Positions 18,549 through 27,568 are shown, counted from the first letter of the stretch. The stretch is DNA of 64,000 nucleotides from Mesostigma viride (GCA_009746045.1 RPFO01000296.1:2018564-2082563); one strand, 5' to 3'. The notes: generated from the letters alone by a model not told the origin. Numbers and translations are program-made.

Positions 18549-20357
18549 ATGGGTAGTCACGCTATCATGGCCCTCCGCGCTAAGGGGACGCAAGACGTCT
18601 CTCTCATCGTCGACCCCGAGGTCACCTTTTTCAAGACCGTCTATCCGCGTCACACGAACTTCGCGATGGAGGACTCCGAGGTCACGCAATCTGCCGGCAT
18701 CGTAGACTACGGCCAATCGGTGGAGTTCAAGCTGCCGAGGTCGGGAGATCTCATCACGAAGGTCATGGCCTACATTGAGATGTCACCGTTCGCCAAGGCA
18801 GCATACGCACCTTTCGCCAAGGACTTCGCCAGGATCCTCATTGACAACGTCGAGCTGGTGGTCGGCGGGTACTCCATTGAGAAGATCACGGGCGACTTCC
18901 TGCACGTGAGCGACATCATGAGCAAGAAGGGGTACGAGAGCAGCGTCGACAACATGCCCGTGTCACACGGCGGCAGCGTCAAGATTGGCGAGCTGGGCAG
19001 GGTAGTGGATTTCTCTCGCGCCGACAATATGCAGCACATCTACATCCCCTTGGAGTTCACCTTCTGCCGCGACAACGGCCTGTCCCTCCCCATCATCGCC
19101 CTGCAGTACCACGACGTGATCGTTAAGATCCAGTTCAACACGGCGGACAACATCTTCACCCGCTACTGGCCGATGTTCACGCCTGACCAGACCCCCGCGC
19201 TTCCTACCACCGAGCCTGCTGTTGACTATTCCGCTATAACGACTAACAAGGACCGGCTGTTGATTCTCCGCGAAAAAATTTGCGCGTGGTGGAATAACAA
19301 CGGGGAGAGGAGGTTCATGACAGATAACATTACGGACAAATCCCTCCCGTCAGACAAAAACTACACTGATGGCTTTTTCGAGAGGCTCATTCGTGACTAC
19401 ACAGGTGGACTTAAGACATTCAAAAGTTACGATGCATCCGGCAACCCCCCGGCGGCACTGTCCATGTCCAGGGGGGACATGTACATCGCTGACTGGGTCA
19501 CTCAGGCACCGGGCGCTGGTACCAAACAGCTGTTGGTGAGTTTCTCGCTCCAATGGCGATACAAGGATTCTGGCAACATCTATGTGACGAAATTCTCGGC
19601 GGCAAACGGCGACTTCCCCCCTGGCATCAACGCCCCCCCTGCTTCAGGAACCTACAGCAATCTTGCCCCTGACGACGCGTTTAAACTGGCCAACGACCCT
19701 CGTCTCAAGTGGGTCGCGACCCCTCCCAGCTTTGGCTGCAAGCTGCTCGTGCGCTACATTTACCTGGACGATTTTGAGCGTCGCCAGTTCGCACTCAACT
19801 CGCACGAGTACCTGATCACCGAGGTCCAGCGCTTCCAACAGCACGTGGGCGGGGAGAGCGAGGTCAGCATGGATCTCAAGTTCAACCACCCCGTGAAAGA
19901 GCTTCTGTTCTGGTACAAGCCCAACGACCTCTCCTTCATCGACAACAAGTACCGCAGCGACGCTGAGTTCGCATACAACGGCTACTGGAAGTTCTGGAAC
20001 GACAACAGCGCGTTCGGCGACGGACACCTGTTCACCTCGGCCAACCTGTCCCTGAATTCGCAGAACATGTTCGGAGAGGGGCGCGACCCCGTGTACTTCT
20101 CCTACGTGCTTCCCAGCGAGTTCCACACCCGCGTAGTTAAGGATAGTCGCGTCTACTGCATCCCGTTCGCCCTCGAGCCAGAGTCGTGGAAGCCGACCGG
20201 CTCTTGCAACATGTCCCGTTTGGACAGCGTGAAGTTGTATCTTAAGGGGTTGGGCAAGGAGACGGGCATTCCATCGGGGACGATCGATGTCTACGTTACA
20301 TCTTTCAATGTGCTCAAGATTGCACAGGGCATGGGCGGCAAGCGGTTCGCTTCGTAA
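18549..20357 (+). CDS. MCP: Major capsid protein (MCP-3)
   Basis: 602 residues, the longest of the four. The signatures are ALRAKGTQDVSL, FFKTVYPRHTNFAME, LPRSGDLITK, YIYLDDFERRQFAL, SCNMSRLDSVKLYL and a C-terminal QGMGGKRFAS. Against MCP-4 it has ~150 extra residues between the jelly rolls (about 225-380), with no intein-type splice motifs, so these are probably outward loops. It is followed 40 bp later by MCP-4 and ends in the same GMGG-(K/L)RFAS, consistent with tandem duplication followed by loop divergence. Confidence 0.95.
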   Translation: MGSHAIMALRAKGTQDVSLIVDPEVTFFKTVYPRHTNFAMEDSEVTQSAGIVDYGQSVEFKLPRSGDLITKVMAYIEMSPFAKAAYAPFAKDFARILIDNVELVVGGYSIEKITGDFLHVSDIMSKKGYESSVDNMPVSHGGSVKIGELGRVVDFSRADNMQHIYIPLEFTFCRDNGLSLPIIALQYHDVIVKIQFNTADNIFTRYWPMFTPDQTPALPTTEPAVDYSAITTNKDRLLILREKICAWWNNNGERRFMTDNITDKSLPSDKNYTDGFFERLIRDYTGGLKTFKSYDASGNPPAALSMSRGDMYIADWVTQAPGAGTKQLLVSFSLQWRYKDSGNIYVTKFSAANGDFPPGINAPPASGTYSNLAPDDAFKLANDPRLKWVATPPSFGCKLLVRYIYLDDFERRQFALNSHEYLITEVQRFQQHVGGESEVSMDLKFNHPVKELLFWYKPNDLSFIDNKYRSDAEFAYNGYWKFWNDNSAFGDGHLFTSANLSLNSQNMFGEGRDPVYFSYVLPSEFHTRVVKDSRVYCIPFALEPESWKPTGSCNMSRLDSVKLYLKGLGKETGIPSGTIDVYVTSFNVLKIAQGMGGKRFAS

Positions 20358-20371
20358 ACGCGCAAAAATAA

Positions 20372-20391
20372 TCTAGAGTGCTATATATAAC
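20372..20391 (+). promoter_or_regulatory. TCTAGA plus TATATATA promoter motif of MCP-4
   Basis: TCTAGAGTGCTATATATAAC ends 7 bp before the MCP-4 ATG. It matches the MCP-3 motif in the TCTAGA box, the CTATATATA box and the spacing between them. Confidence 0.6.
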
Positions 20392-20397
20392 GCAAGA

Positions 20398-21756
20398 ATG
20401 TCACACGCCGTTCTGTGTCTCCGCGCCAAAGGGCCTCAGGACGCCATGCTCACGGTGTCCCCCGAGGTCACCTTTTTTAAGACCATGTATCCCAGGCACA
20501 CAAACTTCGCCTTTGCCGACACCGAGGTGGTGCCTTCCAGCGGCATTCCCGGTTTTGGCCGCATGGTGGAGTTCCAGCTGCCGAAGAGCGGCGACCTGAT
20601 TACCAAGGCGTACGTGTATATCGAGCTGCCCGCGCTACAGGAGCCTAAGAGCACCGCCCCTGACGTCGGTAAGGCGTGGTGGAAGATTTTTGACCCCTTC
20701 TACGATGACATCGCGCGCATTCTCATCAAGAAAGTGGAGTTCCGCATCGGCGGCTACACCGTCGAGGAGATGACGGGCGAGTTCATGCACGTGTGGGACC
20801 AGCTGTCGCGCGACCCTAGCACCAGCCACGTCGAGAACGTGCCTACGCGTCACGGCGGCGTCGTGAGGAAGTACGGCGGCGGCCAGACCGCCAGCACGCC
20901 CAGCTACATCTACGTCCCCCTGCAGTTCTTCTTCTGCCAGGAGGAGGGCATGTCTCTGCCTATCATCGCCCTGCAGTACCACGACGCGCGCATCCGCATC
21001 CAGCTCGCTACCAAGGATGAGATTTTCACGCACATGGCGGGCGGGGCCAAGTACCCCGCCACCTCCCTTGCCGGCCAAGCAAAGTTGTGGAATGCTATTG
21101 ACTCTGCTGACTCCAACTACCGCACAAACATGGTGACCAAGATGGGGGACATCTCCAAGATGCGCATGGTCCTGCGCTACGTGTACCTGGACGATTTTGA
21201 GCGCCGGCAGTTCGCCACCAGCGCGCACGAGTACCTCATAACGGCAACGCAGCAATACGACCATTTCGTGGAGAAGACGGACCTGGACACCATCACCCTG
21301 CCGTTCTCCCACCCCGTGAAGGAACTCATATTCTTCTACAAGTCGGATGCGCGGCTGACAGACCCGACCATCTCTCCAGACCCCACGCAGTCCTTTTGGA
21401 ATTTCACCAACAGCAATAACCCTGACGGCCACCTGTTCACCACCGCCAACCTGACGCTGAACTCCCAGCAAGTGTTTGGTGAGGGGCGCGACCCTGTCTA
21501 CTTCTCCTACCTGCTTCCACTGCAGACGCACACGCGCATCCCCAGGGACAGGCACGTCTACGTGATCCCCTTCGGCCTGAAGCCCGAGGACTGGAAGCCG
21601 AGCGGCACTGTCAACTTCTCGCGTCTGGACACTGTCAAGCTGGTGCTAAAGGGGATGGGCGTTAACCTGGCAAAGGGCGTCATCACCATCTACGCGCGTT
21701 CATTCAACATCCTGAAGATCACCAACGGCATGGGTGGGCTGCGGTTCGCATCTTAA
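20398..21756 (+). CDS. MCP: Major capsid protein (MCP-4), compact form
   Basis: 452 residues, close to the standard NCLDV capsid length. It starts CLRAKGPQDAMLTVSPEVTF and carries FFKTMYPRHTNFAF, LPKSGDLITKAYVYIELP, YVYLDDFERRQFA, GTVNFSRLDTVKLVLKGMG and the end NGMGGLRFAS. It lacks the large inter-domain insertions of MCP-2 and MCP-3, so it is the best candidate for the ancestral or bulk capsomer form (inference). It ends the capsid island. Confidence 0.95.
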   Translation: MSHAVLCLRAKGPQDAMLTVSPEVTFFKTMYPRHTNFAFADTEVVPSSGIPGFGRMVEFQLPKSGDLITKAYVYIELPALQEPKSTAPDVGKAWWKIFDPFYDDIARILIKKVEFRIGGYTVEEMTGEFMHVWDQLSRDPSTSHVENVPTRHGGVVRKYGGGQTASTPSYIYVPLQFFFCQEEGMSLPIIALQYHDARIRIQLATKDEIFTHMAGGAKYPATSLAGQAKLWNAIDSADSNYRTNMVTKMGDISKMRMVLRYVYLDDFERRQFATSAHEYLITATQQYDHFVEKTDLDTITLPFSHPVKELIFFYKSDARLTDPTISPDPTQSFWNFTNSNNPDGHLFTTANLTLNSQQVFGEGRDPVYFSYLLPLQTHTRIPRDRHVYVIPFGLKPEDWKPSGTVNFSRLDTVKLVLKGMGVNLAKGVITIYARSFNILKITNGMGGLRFAS

Positions 21757-22147
21757 GCGTGAGGAGTGAACGACGAAGCGTACATCGCTCACGTGCGCAA
21801 GTGATCCAATTGCGCAAGTGGATAAGCTGCAATGATTAGTTACCTATGGAGTTGTATTAATAACATTTTAATAAAAGGCCTTTCATCACACAAACGGTTG
21901 TCATGTAAACACTTGCATTCATTATTACAATTTATTCAGTTAACACCCCAACACACCATTCCCATCGTGCAGACGTGCTGCCAGGCCCCTATCCAGCGCG
22001 CGATGACACGCGTATGGCCTGCATGCACGCGTGGAAAACAAAACAAGCATCAGAAATCAGTTGAATCAGTGCTTGTTTTTCACTCTGGCACGCTGCAAAA
22101 CACGCCTCAATGCAATTACAGAATCACACCAGACAGAGTTACCAACC
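21757..22147. other. Non-coding gap between convergent genes
   Basis: No gene is supported. The gap holds two GCGCAAGTGgAT-type direct repeats (about 21796 and 21812), an AATAAA for MCP-4 at 21870, a reverse AATAAA at 21931-21936 for the MYND gene and a perfect hairpin at 22040-22079. Confidence 0.6.
22040..22079 (-). terminator. Perfect 10-bp stem hairpin near MYND gene end
   Basis: AAAACAAGCA pairs exactly with TGCTTGTTTT around a 20-nt loop, ~70 bp beyond the stop of the minus-strand MYND gene. A second CACGCGT/ACGCGTG inverted repeat lies at 22007-22033. Confidence 0.55.
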
Positions 22148-22939
22148 TCAATCGTCCAGGAGATCGCGAAAGAGCATGTATGCGTCCACGTTGGTGTGCA
22201 CCAGGTCAAGCCACTCTCCAAATTCGAAGCCCTCGTAGCCAGCCACTACCTGGCAGGTGACCTTGTGCTCCTTCCAGTCTAGCTTCTGGCACTCCTTGCT
22301 GCAGTACCTGATGCACAGGCACCCTGCACACTTCCTAAGGTGGACTTCTGGCCTGCCCCTCCTACACCATGAGCAGAGCTTGTGCTTAATATCATGTGCA
22401 TAGCCCATGGGCCCTAGGAATGGCGGCCATATCTCTTCCACCTTCAGACGGCTGGCGGCGTTCAAACAGAGCCTGCCATCCGATACGTGATACTCCCCTA
22501 CATTTAGGGGGGTGTTGGCGGCCCAGTCCACGAATTCCTCCTCTAGAAAAATGGAGAATGTGGAAACGAACTCGCTGGGGCGTACGAAATTGCACACCAT
22601 GCCAAACAACCACTGCCTTACCACCTGTGATGGTTCGGATACTAACAACTGCAGAAGAGCAGTTGAATACTCATCTGCCGCGTTGGTTATTGGCGAATCC
22701 GGCAAATATCGGACGCCTGCAATACCCCTCAACTGCTGGGTGACCAAAATTATTGAGGGCATAGCCTCAGGAATTATGGGGCAATTGGTCGGAATATTCA
22801 AAACCCCCATCATCCTGGCGTCATCTATTACGTCCGAACAGCGCATTCCAGGCGGTACACTTATCGTAGCCAAAGCGACACCGTTATCGTCCGTTAATGT
22901 GAGTGTTTTGGGATTCTCGACGTACTGGTACCTAGGCAT
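22148..22939 (-). CDS. MYND-type zinc-finger protein
   Basis: 263 residues. A MYND finger lies in the C-terminal third, C-x2-C, C-x2-C, C-x3-C and H-x3-C in CSWCRR through CIRYCSKECQKLDWKEH. MYND fingers bind proline-rich partners and occur in chromatin and transcription regulators. The first ~170 residues have no recognised domain, show hydrophobic helices (YSTALLQLLVSEPSQVVRQW) and no signal peptide. GC is lower than neighbours and the gene stands alone between long gaps, suggesting an accessory, perhaps host-derived, gene. Confidence 0.85.
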   Translation of the reverse strand: MPRYQYVENPKTLTLTDDNGVALATISVPPGMRCSDVIDDARMMGVLNIPTNCPIIPEAMPSIILVTQQLRGIAGVRYLPDSPITNAADEYSTALLQLLVSEPSQVVRQWLFGMVCNFVRPSEFVSTFSIFLEEEFVDWAANTPLNVGEYHVSDGRLCLNAASRLKVEEIWPPFLGPMGYAHDIKHKLCSWCRRGRPEVHLRKCAGCLCIRYCSKECQKLDWKEHKVTCQVVAGYEGFEFGEWLDLVHTNVDAYMLFRDLLDD

Positions 22940-23158
22940 GGCTGTGTAAATTTGTGCTTATCCCGAGGATCGCAGCTGGCTATGGGCGGTGTGTCTTCCT
23001 CCCTCCTACGCCTGTTCTGCTCCTGTTATTGCAATTTTTAGCGCTTGACCGACGCATCGACAGGGCGACCAGCGGATCACTGTAGCATTGCACGCAATTA
23101 ACTTACGGTACAGTGCTTACTTGGCGAGCGACGGTCACTGTAAAAAAACGAAATTACA

Positions 23159-23189
23159 AGCGGGCCTATGCAAAAATGCATGGGCCGCT
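23159..23189. repeat. Dispersed hairpin element, copy 3
   Basis: GGCCTATGCA, AAAA, TGCATGGGCC form a 10-pair stem with one T-G pair, flanked by AGCG and CGCT that extend it. CTTGGCGAG precedes it, as for the copy at 1530. Confidence 0.8.
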
Positions 23190-23284
23190 GGAAGCCGTCC
23201 GCCCTAGTGCAAATTGCTTGCCGTTCCGTACGGTACAGTGACGAACGGGAGAATTCCGACGCAGTTGTCTATTTGGGGACTTTA

Positions 23285-23319
23285 CCAGCGGGCCTATGCA
23301 AAAATGCATGGGCCGCTGG
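23285..23319. repeat. Dispersed hairpin element, copy 4
   Basis: CCAGCGGGCCTATGCA pairs with TGCATGGGCCGCTGG over about 15 positions with one bulge and an AAAA loop. The central 28 bases equal those of copy 3, 126 bp upstream. Confidence 0.85.
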
Positions 23320-23401
23320 CATGACGCCGTTCCGTACAAAAAAAGATCCCAGACGACTCACCACGATAGCTGGCGTCACTGAAAATGTCCTTTGGATACG
23401 C

Positions 23402-23504
23402 CCACGCAATTTCCAGCAATTTGGATATTTTTCTAGCGGTAATAGAACGGCGGCTTACTAGATTTGAGGCATGGGAGTATCTGAGTATCTGGACGGATCA
23501 GCCA
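23402..23504 (+). repeat. Tandem duplication, unit 1 conserved block
   Basis: A 103-bp block from CCACGCAATTTCC to GGATCAGCCA. It recurs at 23623-23725 with only a few differences. Weaker similarity (ending in ACAAATCTTGCG) fills the spacer, so the whole ~220-bp unit is duplicated. Confidence 0.9.
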
Positions 23505-23622
23505 ACTCCGACACGTAATCCAGAGGGGGGCAGCCATCCATCTGAACATCCAGGACGACAGTCCATGCCACCTACTGATCGGACGGTGCCCCCGCCGCGT
23601 GACAAATCTTGCGTGGATGCTT

Positions 23623-23725
23623 CCACGTAATTTCCAGCAATTTGTATATTTTTCTAGCGGTAATAGAACGGCGGCTTACTAGATTTGAGGCACGGGAGTA
23701 TCTGAGTATCTGGACGGATCAGCCA
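23623..23725 (+). repeat. Tandem duplication, unit 2 conserved block
   Basis: Near-identical partner of 23402-23504, offset by 221 bp. The shared words include TAATAGAACGGCGGCTTACT and GAGTATCTGAGTATCTGGAC. Confidence 0.9.
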
Positions 23726-23962
23726 CCGCCGCCACCTTTCCAGACGGCCCAGCCACGCCCCTTGCATCTTCAGGAAGGACCACAGCCTCATCAGACGGTG
23801 CCCCACGTCATTACACAAATCTTGCGGTTCCAGTGTCCACTTGTTGATTTTCGCCGACGAGCCCAGTGCACAAATTAATGTGTGCACCAGCCTGCAACAA
23901 GAAAGTGTGCACCCGCCTGCAAAAAACTCGTCCACACGCTGGTTATCTGACGACTTCGGCCA

Positions 23963-26350
23963 TTGTCGCTGGAAATGATATCGACTATCATTAAATTTCA
24001 CGTCTCGTGCGCCCGTACGAAAACGAGCTCTACATACCATGTAGCTCGCAATTCCGATGGCAAGGAACTGATAGATATTACCCGTTTTAAACACGACTAT
24101 GAGTCGTACATTTCCGACGAGAAGGGACCTGAAGGCGACAAAGAAATGCGGTTTTCCCACGAGCTTAGCCGCATAGCTCAGAAGGTTCCTCTAGACGGAA
24201 CGATTTCCTGCGACAGGCAGGGATGCAAGTCGCACTCATTTGCTGATTTGCACAGCTCCCTGAATTTTTTTGGAGCGAAACAACCTTTTTTGCACGCTGC
24301 CGTCTTGGAGGGCGGATTCAAGGCCCGTGCGTTTACATTTTCTGAGCCCAGTTCGAGCGCATCGGCGCCTTCTTCGGGCGCACTCTCTGCCCCCATTGCT
24401 GTAGAATCGGACGACGAGCGCGCCCAGCCATCCGAACAGATGGTAGAGCCAGTCCAGTCCGCCGACCAGGCTGTGTTTATTGACACCAGGTCGCCTGCCG
24501 AAAAAACGCTTTGTGGTGTTGTTTTTCCCGAGGAGCTCACCATTTCACAACGGCTGCAGCTTAATCACCAGGTGAAGTCCTGGCGTCGTCTGGGCGACAA
24601 AAATGTGTTTCCTGTCCTCAAGGATGGGCTTGTCAACTGCACCAAGATGCTGGCAGGGATGATCAACCCTTCACGGTTCCTCAATCCCGAGACCTCCAAG
24701 TCTCTAACGGCTATTCTCAAGGCCCTGGGACAGGAGAATGTGAGGCCAACCCTGATTAACACAGGGCCCGAGTGCCTCAAGGGCTCCTACCTCCCAGCAG
24801 AGGTGGCTCTTCTGCTGGCGTGTCAGAAAGTCCCCGCCCTCGCGGCCGTGGTGGTGCGAGTCGGCGCTGACCTCTTAATGGGAAACCCCGACCGTGTCGC
24901 CGATCTGGCTCGTGCCATGGCGAGCACTGAGCGCACCGCGGACGGAATGTCCAAGTTGCTGAACGATGCGCGCGAGCGGGCGGACCTCGCCGAGGACGAG
25001 CTGGCGGCGGCACGCGCGCTGGTGCAGGAAGCCCAGGGGCAGCTGCAGGCGGTGAAGGCGCAGGGGGCTGGGGTGGAGTCGCAGCTGAAGCAGGCGGAGG
25101 GGGAGCTGGCGATCGTGGTGGCGCGGCACCAGGACGCCGAGCGGCGCGTGGCGGAGCTGCAGCAGGAGCTGTCGGGCGCGCGCGCCCTTGTGCCGGCAGC
25201 TGGCGGCGCCGGCAGCAGCAGGGGCGCTGGCAGCATCAGGGACGCCCCCACCGACGTCCTTGTGTTACAGACCCGCGCGCTGACTGCAGAAATGGAGCGG
25301 AGGGCACTGGAGGAGCAGAGGGGGGTGTTGGAGATGGTGAGCTCTCTGGAGATGGTGGAGGCAGAGAGGGATAGGCGCTGGATCGATATCAACACGGCGG
25401 AGCGCGCGCTGGCCGAGGCGCGCACTGCTGCGGCTGCCGAGGAGCGCGCGGCGGCTGAGGCGAGGGAGGCCGCGTCGGCGGCGAGGGAGGCGGAGTGGGC
25501 TGCGAGGGAGCGCGTGCTCCAGCAGGAGACCGCGAAGGCGAAGGCGGAGACCGAGCTGTTGAGCGCCAAGAACGCGGAGGAACAGCTGAAGGTTCAGCAG
25601 CGTATCGCCAACGTCACGGATACAAAGCAGAAGGTAGTGGCGATGATGAACGAGGAGCTGGGCAAGGCCAAGGAGCGAGCGGCGGTGGAGAGGCAGCGCG
25701 TGACCCTTGCGTTCCAGCACATGCAGCAGCAGTTGCAGCAGCCGCAGCAGCAGGTGCAGATGCTGCAACGCGCACTCTACAGCCAGCCCGCGCAGGTGGT
25801 AAGCCCAGGTCCCTCCCCTGCCCCAGGTGCCCCCCCCTCCCCCGCCCCGGTTGCCCCCACTGGTGTTGCGCGCGCCCCCCCCTCTGCTGCTGCCCCCCCC
25901 ACTGGTGTTGCGCGCGCCCCCCCCTCTGCTGCTGCTGCCCCCCCCACCGCTGGTGCGCTCCCTCGTTGCGCGTGCGCAAACTGTGTCTCCCGCGCTGCTG
26001 CTGCCGCCCCCCCCGCTGGTGCACGCGCCCCCCTTCACGGTGCTGGCGCCGCTCCACCGCAGCCACCCGCCCCCTCCGTGCTGCCAGCGCCTGCTGCTGC
26101 CCCTGCTGCTGCCCCTGCTGCTGCCCCTGCTGTGCTGCCCCTGCCGGTCGCCACTGTTCAGCCAGCCCCTGCCGTGCTGCCGGCCGCGCCTTCCTCCGCG
26201 CTGCAGCCAGAAGTGGTTGTCAGCAAGCCTGGGGAGTACGTCAGGAAGGTCTTCCCCGACGAGAACGACGCCGAAGCGCGCGGCGAGGTTGACATCGTCA
26301 CCGTGAAGCTCGAGGACGAGCAGCGCGCAAAGCGCCCCAGGGTCGAGTAG
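23963..26350 (+). CDS. KilA-like N-terminus, long coiled coil, Pro/Ala-rich tail
   Basis: 795 residues. Residues ~215-305 recall KilA-N: FPVLKDGLVNCTKML (compare the family's VNATK) then KGSYLPAEVALLLACQKVPALA (compare GxYVxPxLA...SPxFA). A long Ala/Glu/Arg coiled coil fills ~310-610, with a break near 410. Residues ~615-760 are Pro/Ala/Val low complexity with repeated GVARAPPSAA. The tail has an acidic/basic end (KRPRVE) usable as a nuclear signal. The predicted product is an elongated, possibly DNA-associated protein. The first ~50 residues are uncertain; an ATG four codons in is also possible. Confidence 0.75.
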   Translation: MSLEMISTIIKFHVSCARTKTSSTYHVARNSDGKELIDITRFKHDYESYISDEKGPEGDKEMRFSHELSRIAQKVPLDGTISCDRQGCKSHSFADLHSSLNFFGAKQPFLHAAVLEGGFKARAFTFSEPSSSASAPSSGALSAPIAVESDDERAQPSEQMVEPVQSADQAVFIDTRSPAEKTLCGVVFPEELTISQRLQLNHQVKSWRRLGDKNVFPVLKDGLVNCTKMLAGMINPSRFLNPETSKSLTAILKALGQENVRPTLINTGPECLKGSYLPAEVALLLACQKVPALAAVVVRVGADLLMGNPDRVADLARAMASTERTADGMSKLLNDARERADLAEDELAAARALVQEAQGQLQAVKAQGAGVESQLKQAEGELAIVVARHQDAERRVAELQQELSGARALVPAAGGAGSSRGAGSIRDAPTDVLVLQTRALTAEMERRALEEQRGVLEMVSSLEMVEAERDRRWIDINTAERALAEARTAAAAEERAAAEAREAASAAREAEWAARERVLQQETAKAKAETELLSAKNAEEQLKVQQRIANVTDTKQKVVAMMNEELGKAKERAAVERQRVTLAFQHMQQQLQQPQQQVQMLQRALYSQPAQVVSPGPSPAPGAPPSPAPVAPTGVARAPPSAAAPPTGVARAPPSAAAAPPTAGALPRCACANCVSRAAAAAPPAGARAPLHGAGAAPPQPPAPSVLPAPAAAPAAAPAAAPAVLPLPVATVQPAPAVLPAAPSSALQPEVVVSKPGEYVRKVFPDENDAEARGEVDIVTVKLEDEQRAKRPRVE

Positions 26351-26779
26351 AGCATGGCCTGTTTTATTCAGCCATGGTGTTATTGTAGTGGACCTAGTGT
26401 CCTGGCAAGTAGTATTTCAAGTGAGCTGCGGCTCTGATTGTTATTATGACTGGCATTGTCTCAAGTAGGTTAGGTGTTTCATCAACGGCCGGAGTGCCAA
26501 AGTAGTTCTTTTGTCAAGTGTGCAGCGGACGCTGTATTAATTATTATTACTGGCATGGTTTCGAGTAGGGTAGGTGTTTGTCCAAAGCGTGATGCTTTTT
26601 ACCAAGTGGGCTCACACAGCCGCTTTATTAATTGCCGTGACCTGGCATTAGATGAATAGGTGTTACTGTTTCTCTGCGCCCCTTAGTTTGGTGTTGCCGC
26701 ATGCCACACACTTGGGAACATCCAGTGGCGTGTTTTATTAATTAATTGTTGCGCGCAATCATCCCAGTCCTGTTTGTAA
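26351..26779. repeat. Non-coding gap with three imperfect ~105-bp tandem repeats
   Basis: Three degenerate units start near 26406, 26514 and 26603. Each runs CAAGTGnGCt...TATTAATTAT...CTGGCAT and then an AGTAGGnTAGGTGTTT-like block (most decayed in the third). The gap begins with a CATGGC/GCCATG hairpin (26353-26376) right after the stop codon. No gene is supported. Confidence 0.7.
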
Positions 26780-27568
26780 TTAATCGTCTGCCGGGTGTTT
26801 GACCACGCGCGTGGAAATGCGCTTGTTGTTTGTCTCCGTGTCGCTATCTGAATCGTCCTTCCTGGGGTCGTGGTGCACTTTGGCGTAATTCCAGTAGCTA
26901 GACGAGCCAACGCGGAACGGCGGCCTCACCTCGCCCTTGTACCAAAAGATAACGTCCTCGAGTCTATTGGAACCGCTCGTGTGGTCTATGACCAGGCATT
27001 CGTAGTTCTGCGTGCACTCGTTTAATATGTGGCAGAAAGCCTCGAACGTCGGCACGATGCCGAAGAAGTTCTTGTACAATTTCTCTCTATTCATGATGAT
27101 GTTCTCCTTGAGCGCGAACACGTAATCGATGTTGGAGCGGATGACGGGCCACACGTTCATAGTGTACTGTGTTATGAACAAAAAGAAGATGTGCATGTGC
27201 CGCCCATTGAGAGCTATTTCCTGGATGCACGGGTCGCGCATCACGGTCGCGTCATACACGCAATCGTCCATCACCACAAAGGCGTGAGAGGAGTCGCCTC
27301 TCTTAGCCTTTGCCTTCTGGTTTTTGATTAGCGCCTTCAGAGCCCCGCGATTGAACTGGTTGTAGATAAACAGAGATGGGACGTGCTTCCCCCAGTGTTT
27401 GTTAGACCCCTCCGTGCCAGACAACACGATGCCCGACGGGATGTGGCGCTTGTGGTACATTATATCCGTGGCCAGGGTGGTCTTGCCCGACCCGCGCTTG
27501 GACACTATGCACACGACGCTGTCATCTTTGATGCGCGATGGGTCAAACTTCCTCAAGTTGACATCCAT
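26780..27568 (-). CDS. A32: A32-type DNA packaging ATPase
   Basis: 262 residues, typical for this FtsK/HerA-like NCLDV family that pumps genome DNA into the capsid. Walker A is SKRGSGKTTL (GSGKT at 26-30), Walker B is HAFVVMDD (D101, D102). The family block IPSGIVLSGTEGSNKHW and a FLFITQY sensor-like strand are present. The tail is acidic then basic. On the minus strand the start is preceded by ATAATATATCTCTAG, close to the TATA/TCTAGA elements of the capsid genes. It heads a minus-strand run of genes to 32899. Confidence 0.95.
   Translation of the reverse strand: MDVNLRKFDPSRIKDDSVVCIVSKRGSGKTTLATDIMYHKRHIPSGIVLSGTEGSNKHWGKHVPSLFIYNQFNRGALKALIKNQKAKAKRGDSSHAFVVMDDCVYDATVMRDPCIQEIALNGRHMHIFFLFITQYTMNVWPVIRSNIDYVFALKENIIMNREKLYKNFFGIVPTFEAFCHILNECTQNYECLVIDHTSGSNRLEDVIFWYKGEVRPPFRVGSSSYWNYAKVHHDPRKDDSDSDTETNNKRISTRVVKHPADD

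Larger units (their letters stand above)
22940..23962. other. Repeat-rich non-coding interval
   Basis: No gene is supported on either strand. The interval holds two hairpin elements (23159 and 23285) and a diverged tandem duplication of ~215-221 bp (copies from 23402 and 23623), just upstream of the long coiled-coil gene. Confidence 0.65.

Noticed and set aside
18549-20357. Intein or intron in MCP-3
   Set aside because: The extra ~150 residues lack splice-junction residues and intein blocks, and the frame is continuous, so they are taken as capsid loops.
21832-22260. 142-codon plus-strand frame in the gap after MCP-4
   Set aside because: Composition is not protein-like, it overlaps the MYND gene end and it crosses poly(A) signals and a hairpin.
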